From Rhodoferax bucti (GTDB taxonomy: Bacteria > Pseudomonadota > Gammaproteobacteria > Burkholderiales > Burkholderiaceae_C): a DNA stretch of 64,000 bases. A program made the translations under genes and the position numbers. Below are positions 60,817 to 64,000 of this stretch, piece by piece. Numbering within the stretch: position 1 is the first letter of the stretch; each line of letters opens with the position of its first letter. A model generated the notes under the pieces. The model was not told the origin of the DNA, searched no databases, and saw only the letters and a list, made by a program, of their open reading frames with translations. The stretch lies in NCBI RefSeq assembly GCF_005876985.1, contig NZ_VAHD01000002.1, positions 434,001 to 498,000 on the forward strand, in the 5' to 3' direction.

Positions 60817-60840
60817 GGGCCGCAAATGCGGCCCTTTTTT
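60817..60840 (+). terminator. Rho-independent terminator after uppP
   Basis: GGGCCGCA-AA-TGCGGCCC, perfect 8-bp stem, with six T residues, between the convergent uppP and kinase genes. Confidence 0.9.
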
Positions 60841-60856
60841 ATGGGTGCAGGGGCGT

Positions 60857-63049
60857 TTATTTGGCGCTGCGGCCCAGCGCCTTGTTGGCCGCTTGCAGAA
60901 ACAGGGTTTGGTCGCCCGGGCGGTCGATGTGCCGCGCCAGTGCCTGGATGACTGAGGTGGCGTCAGCGTGCCGAGTGGATTCTTTGCGCACCAGCGTGCG
61001 TGCCAGCGGGCCGATGTAGAGGCTGAGTGCCTTCTCAATGGCACCTACTTGGTCGGGGTTCAGGCCTTGCAAGCCGGAGACTGTGGTGCTCGCGCCTGTG
61101 GCCGGCGCTGTGGTGCTGGGTGTGCCGGAAGGCGGCCAGGCCGGGTCCAGGGTGTTGCCGGTGCCGCGCAAGGCGCTGTTGGCGTCCACGGTGGAGGCAC
61201 CCCAGGTGCGGGTCGGGCTGCCGGTGGTGGCGGACTTGCCGGCTACCTTCGGCCGGGCGAAATTTTCGCGCGCCACCGGGTCCTGGATGGAGATGGACAG
61301 CAACTCCCGCAGCGCCTGCGCATCGGCATAGCGCGCTTGGGCCTTGCGCACCAGCACCTGGGCCAGCGGGCCGATGGCTTTGGTGAGTTCCGCCTCGATC
61401 GCTTGGAGTTGCGCCGGCTCTACCCCCGCCTGCACGGTGGTCGTGGTGGCCGCCAAGGGGGCCTGCACCGCGGGCTGCTGTGAAGGCGGTTGCGCAGGGG
61501 AGGGCGTTGCGTGGGGCTGTGCGTGCGCCACCACTGTGCGCACCGCATTGGTGTCCACCAGCGCATAAATTTCGTGGGGGCGCTTGTGCTTGTCAAAGCG
61601 CGGGCCCAGGTACTCGAACATGCGGTCTGCACCATCGCTGATGCGCGAGATCACATCGAAATACGCCCGCGACACGGTGATCTGGTTGGCGCTGGAGAAG
61701 TCCATGATGCGCTGCGCCACGTTGATGCCGTCGCCCACCACATTCACCCGGTTGTTGATGTCCATGAGCATGCGCACCGGGCCCATGTGCAGGCCCACGC
61801 GCATCGAGAGCTTTTGCCCGTACTTCTGCACCAGCAGGTCGCGCAGGATGAGCGCCGAGCGCAGCGCCTCTTCGGGGTCACCCAGAAAGCAGATGGCCGC
61901 ACCGTCGCCGGTGTCGAGCAGGATGCGAGACATCGGATCCACCCCGCCGATGGCTTTGTTGATCAGCTCGTTGAACAGGGTTTTGATCGCCACCTGCTGG
62001 TCCACCGAGTGGGTGGAGTAGGCCACCAAGTCCAGAAACATGATGGTGCCCATCACGTTCTTGCGCAGGGCATCTTCGGCCTGCACGCTGCTGGTGCCTG
62101 AGGGCAGTTGCACGGTGGAGGCCACAGGGGCGTTGGCGACGGGTCGCGTCAGCACCTGGGTTACCACATGCTCGGACTGCTGCAGCACGGTGCGGAAGGC
62201 CTTGACGTTGCGGGGGCGCAGGGTTTCGTCAGGGGTCAGGGCCCAGTCGATGGCCTGCAGCAACTGCTCGCCAAATACCGCGCGGCTGCCCAGCTTGGAG
62301 GCTTTGGGCATGGCATCGTCCCGCACGCGCGAGGCGGATTCCATGGGCTTTTTGCCGGTAGTGATCCAGTACATCACCGCGCCCAGCGAATACAGGTCCG
62401 TCCACGGGCCCTGGTTGCCACGGCTGTGGTACTGCTCAAACGGTGCAAAACCGGGGCTGACGATGTTGGTCACATCGCTGTCCGGCGTGACCCGACGCGC
62501 GGCGCCGAAGTCCAGCAGCACCGGGCTGCCGTCGGCGCGGATGTAGATGTTGTCAGGCTTGATATCGCGGTGCAGGAACTCCAGCTTGTGCACCGCGTCC
62601 AGCCCATCCAAGAGGGGGTAGACGATGCGCAGCAGCGCGGCCTGGTCGAGGTCGCGGTTTTGCGACAGCCACTTGGGTAAGGGCTGGCCCGACTCGTACT
62701 CCATGACGATGTAGGCGGTGCCGTTGGCCTTGAAGTAGCGCAGCACCCGCACGATGTGGGGGTGGCGGAAAGACGCCAGCGTGCGGGCCTCGTCAATAAA
62801 GCGCTCCAGGCCCCATTGGAATTGGCCATCGGCATCTTCATTGCGGCCCAGCACTTCGTGCTGGGCACCGCGCACCACCAGGCTGGACGGGAAGAACTCT
62901 TTGATCGCTACCGGCAGTTGCAGGTTAGTGTCCTGCGCCAGGTAGGTGATGCCGAAGCCCCCGCCACCCAGCACCTTGTCGATGCGGTACTCCAGCACCG
63001 ACTGGCCGGGCTCCAGTGCGGCGACGTCTTCCCGTCTGTCGGAGGTCAC
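60857..63049 (-). CDS. Ser/Thr protein kinase fused to a class III nucleotidyl cyclase and two helical repeats
   Basis: 730 residues, no membrane segment. Kinase domain (~20-285): glycine loop GGGGFG (28-33), Lys50, HRDIKPDN with Asp162, DFG at 180-182. Cyclase domain (~333-500): metal-binding Asp340 and Asp382, catalytic Asn443 and Arg447 in GINVAQR. After a Pro/Ala/Thr-rich linker, two related ~50-residue helical units (about 548-598 and 675-725), each with AIExxLxxxIGPLAxxLVRK and RxADAxxL, resembling DUF8082. The residues that set ATP/GTP choice in canonical cyclases differ (Leu at the Lys/Glu place, Asn at the Asp/Cys place). Its ATG overlaps the stop of the heme sensor gene (ATGA), so they act together. 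Confidence 0.9.
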   Translation of the reverse strand: MTSDRREDVAALEPGQSVLEYRIDKVLGGGGFGITYLAQDTNLQLPVAIKEFFPSSLVVRGAQHEVLGRNEDADGQFQWGLERFIDEARTLASFRHPHIVRVLRYFKANGTAYIVMEYESGQPLPKWLSQNRDLDQAALLRIVYPLLDGLDAVHKLEFLHRDIKPDNIYIRADGSPVLLDFGAARRVTPDSDVTNIVSPGFAPFEQYHSRGNQGPWTDLYSLGAVMYWITTGKKPMESASRVRDDAMPKASKLGSRAVFGEQLLQAIDWALTPDETLRPRNVKAFRTVLQQSEHVVTQVLTRPVANAPVASTVQLPSGTSSVQAEDALRKNVMGTIMFLDLVAYSTHSVDQQVAIKTLFNELINKAIGGVDPMSRILLDTGDGAAICFLGDPEEALRSALILRDLLVQKYGQKLSMRVGLHMGPVRMLMDINNRVNVVGDGINVAQRIMDFSSANQITVSRAYFDVISRISDGADRMFEYLGPRFDKHKRPHEIYALVDTNAVRTVVAHAQPHATPSPAQPPSQQPAVQAPLAATTTTVQAGVEPAQLQAIEAELTKAIGPLAQVLVRKAQARYADAQALRELLSISIQDPVARENFARPKVAGKSATTGSPTRTWGASTVDANSALRGTGNTLDPAWPPSGTPSTTAPATGASTTVSGLQGLNPDQVGAIEKALSLYIGPLARTLVRKESTRHADATSVIQALARHIDRPGDQTLFLQAANKALGRSAK

Positions 63050-63924
63050 GCGTCGCGCTCAATCATTTGCATGGCCTTGTCCAAGCTGCGGCGCATGCGG
63101 TTGAAGGCACTGCCCAGCACCGACATTTCGTCGGTGCCTTTTTCGGCAAACTCAGGCACGTCAAAGTCGCCGGTGCTGATCTTGTCGGCGGCACCCGCCA
63201 TGGCGCGAATCGGCTGGACAATGAGCCAGCTCAGCATCAGGTTCAGCACCACAAACACCACAAAGAACACGCCGGCCAGCGAGAGCATGAAGGTGTTGAG
63301 CGCACGGTCTGCATTGCGGATGGCAATTTCCATGGGCACGGTCACCACCTGCGCGCCGATGACTTCGTTGTGCTTCCAGCCGAAGCCGTTGGCTTCGCCA
63401 TATACCTTGAGCATGCTGGCAGGGGCGGCGGCGGGTACGCTGTGGCAGGCCAGGCAGGCGGCATTGCTGATCTGGATAGGCTTGGCGATGTAAAGCTGGC
63501 GGCCGGTGGCGCCCATGCGCTCGGAGATCAGCTCTTTGGCATCGCTGGACTGGCGGAATTGCTGCACCAAGTCAGCTTCCCAATCGGTGGCGCGGTCCCG
63601 GGGGTTGGTGGGGTTGAGGGTGGCTTCCTTGTAGCTGTAGTCGGGGTATTTCTTTTGCACGTGCGCCAGCGTTTCGGTGGCTGCATAGGCCGGCACGGTT
63701 TGTGGCAAAAAGACTTCAGCCAGTTGCGGGTCCAGCTGGGGCTTGATTTGCTCCACGGTGTAGGAGCGCACCGCAATCGCGGTGTCCATGAGCAGGCGGG
63801 CGTTGCGGATGACCTCATCCCGCGCGTTTTCCTGCAAGAGCTGGCGGGACATCATGCTGGCCGCTGCAAACCCCACCAGAAACACGGTGATCAGCACCAG
63901 ATTGAATTTGAGTCGCAGTCCCAT
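63046..63924 (-). CDS. Tll0287-like (DUF3365) c-type-heme HAMP membrane sensor
   Basis: 292 residues. N-terminal membrane helix (NLVLITVFLVGFAAASMM), a periplasmic ~185-residue domain with one CxxCH heme-c motif (NAACLACHSVP), a second membrane helix (MLSLAGVFFVVFVVLNLMLSWLIV) and a cytosolic HAMP domain (VQPIRAMAGAADKISTGDFDVPE). No kinase or cyclase of its own: the HAMP output ends the chain, and the next gene, overlapping by 4 bp, is a kinase-cyclase. A redox or gas sensor passing its signal to that protein is the best inference. Confidence 0.88.
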   Translation of the reverse strand: MGLRLKFNLVLITVFLVGFAAASMMSRQLLQENARDEVIRNARLLMDTAIAVRSYTVEQIKPQLDPQLAEVFLPQTVPAYAATETLAHVQKKYPDYSYKEATLNPTNPRDRATDWEADLVQQFRQSSDAKELISERMGATGRQLYIAKPIQISNAACLACHSVPAAAPASMLKVYGEANGFGWKHNEVIGAQVVTVPMEIAIRNADRALNTFMLSLAGVFFVVFVVLNLMLSWLIVQPIRAMAGAADKISTGDFDVPEFAEKGTDEMSVLGSAFNRMRRSLDKAMQMIERDA

Positions 63925-64000
63925 ATCTACTCCCTAGATAACCAATTGTTAGGCCGCTCATTTTGCATGTTGTTTCATGCAATGCACAGTGCGGCCCGGT

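Overview
The window looks like chromosomal DNA of a Burkholderiales bacterium, most likely family Comamonadaceae (Rhodoferax/Polaromonas/Curvibacter-like). The basis is the G+C-rich coding with strong third-position bias, E. coli-type gshA and glnS, the split recJ/RpfE-like/lolCD block, tctBA genes, many Burkholderiales conserved families (DUF4743, DUF6172, DUF6929, DUF924, DUF938) and a dispersed short palindromic repeat. Genus is an inference; there is no rRNA or tRNA gene in the window to fix it.

Layout. 1-5.4 kb (minus strand): a Nudix protein cut by the window edge, a hybrid histidine kinase, recJ and an RpfE-like protein. 5.4-15.4 kb (plus strand): lolC-lolD, a TatD nuclease, a spermidine-synthase-like protein, a GspE/PilB ATPase, tctB-tctA, then ahpC and ahpF, each followed by a terminator. 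15.5-18.2 kb: a small lower-G+C accessory patch with a secreted 16-residue-repeat protein and an 85-residue orphan, then a DHFR-like reductase, a GNAT enzyme and a tiny secreted Arg/Gly-repeat protein. 18.4-29.3 kb: dusC, Nudix, SDR, gshA, a histone-H1-tailed protein, an RbgA/YlqF GTPase, a periplasmic binding-like protein, a MORN-type protein, a universal stress protein, mtfA and a YitT-type membrane protein. 29.3-34.9 kb: a DsbG-like lipoprotein, a diguanylate cyclase, small conserved genes and trxC, threaded by four copies of a repeat that contains a perfect DnaA box. 35-42 kb: ene-reductase, GST, M14 peptidase, hemerythrin protein with an FNR-like site, udk and small genes.

42.2-44.6 kb is the most rearranged part. 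A complete DUF924 gene lies between a HEPN/MNT (type VII) and a HigBA-like toxin-antitoxin pair, and outside both pairs lie the 3' and 5' remnants of a second DUF924 gene. It is followed by an AT-rich islet (44.7-46.35 kb) with a pentapeptide-repeat membrane protein and a secreted orphan, then glnS.

48-64 kb: a PAS-like/GGDEF protein, a second periplasmic binding-like paralogue, two LivK-type binding proteins around an unusual P-loop protein, a LytS/LytTR two-component operon with two small membrane proteins, a MacAB-like exporter, uppP, and an operon of a c-type-heme HAMP sensor and a Ser/Thr kinase fused to a class III nucleotidyl cyclase.

Two dispersed repeats run through the window. One is a ~45-50 bp double-hairpin element with about a dozen copies, at least three of them inside genes and readable in frame (lolD, a LytTR regulator, a LytS-type kinase), much like Rickettsia palindromic elements. 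The other is the ~85-110 bp DnaA-box repeat. The most interesting unexplained items are these repeats, the DUF924/toxin-antitoxin cassette, and the heme-sensor/kinase-cyclase pair.
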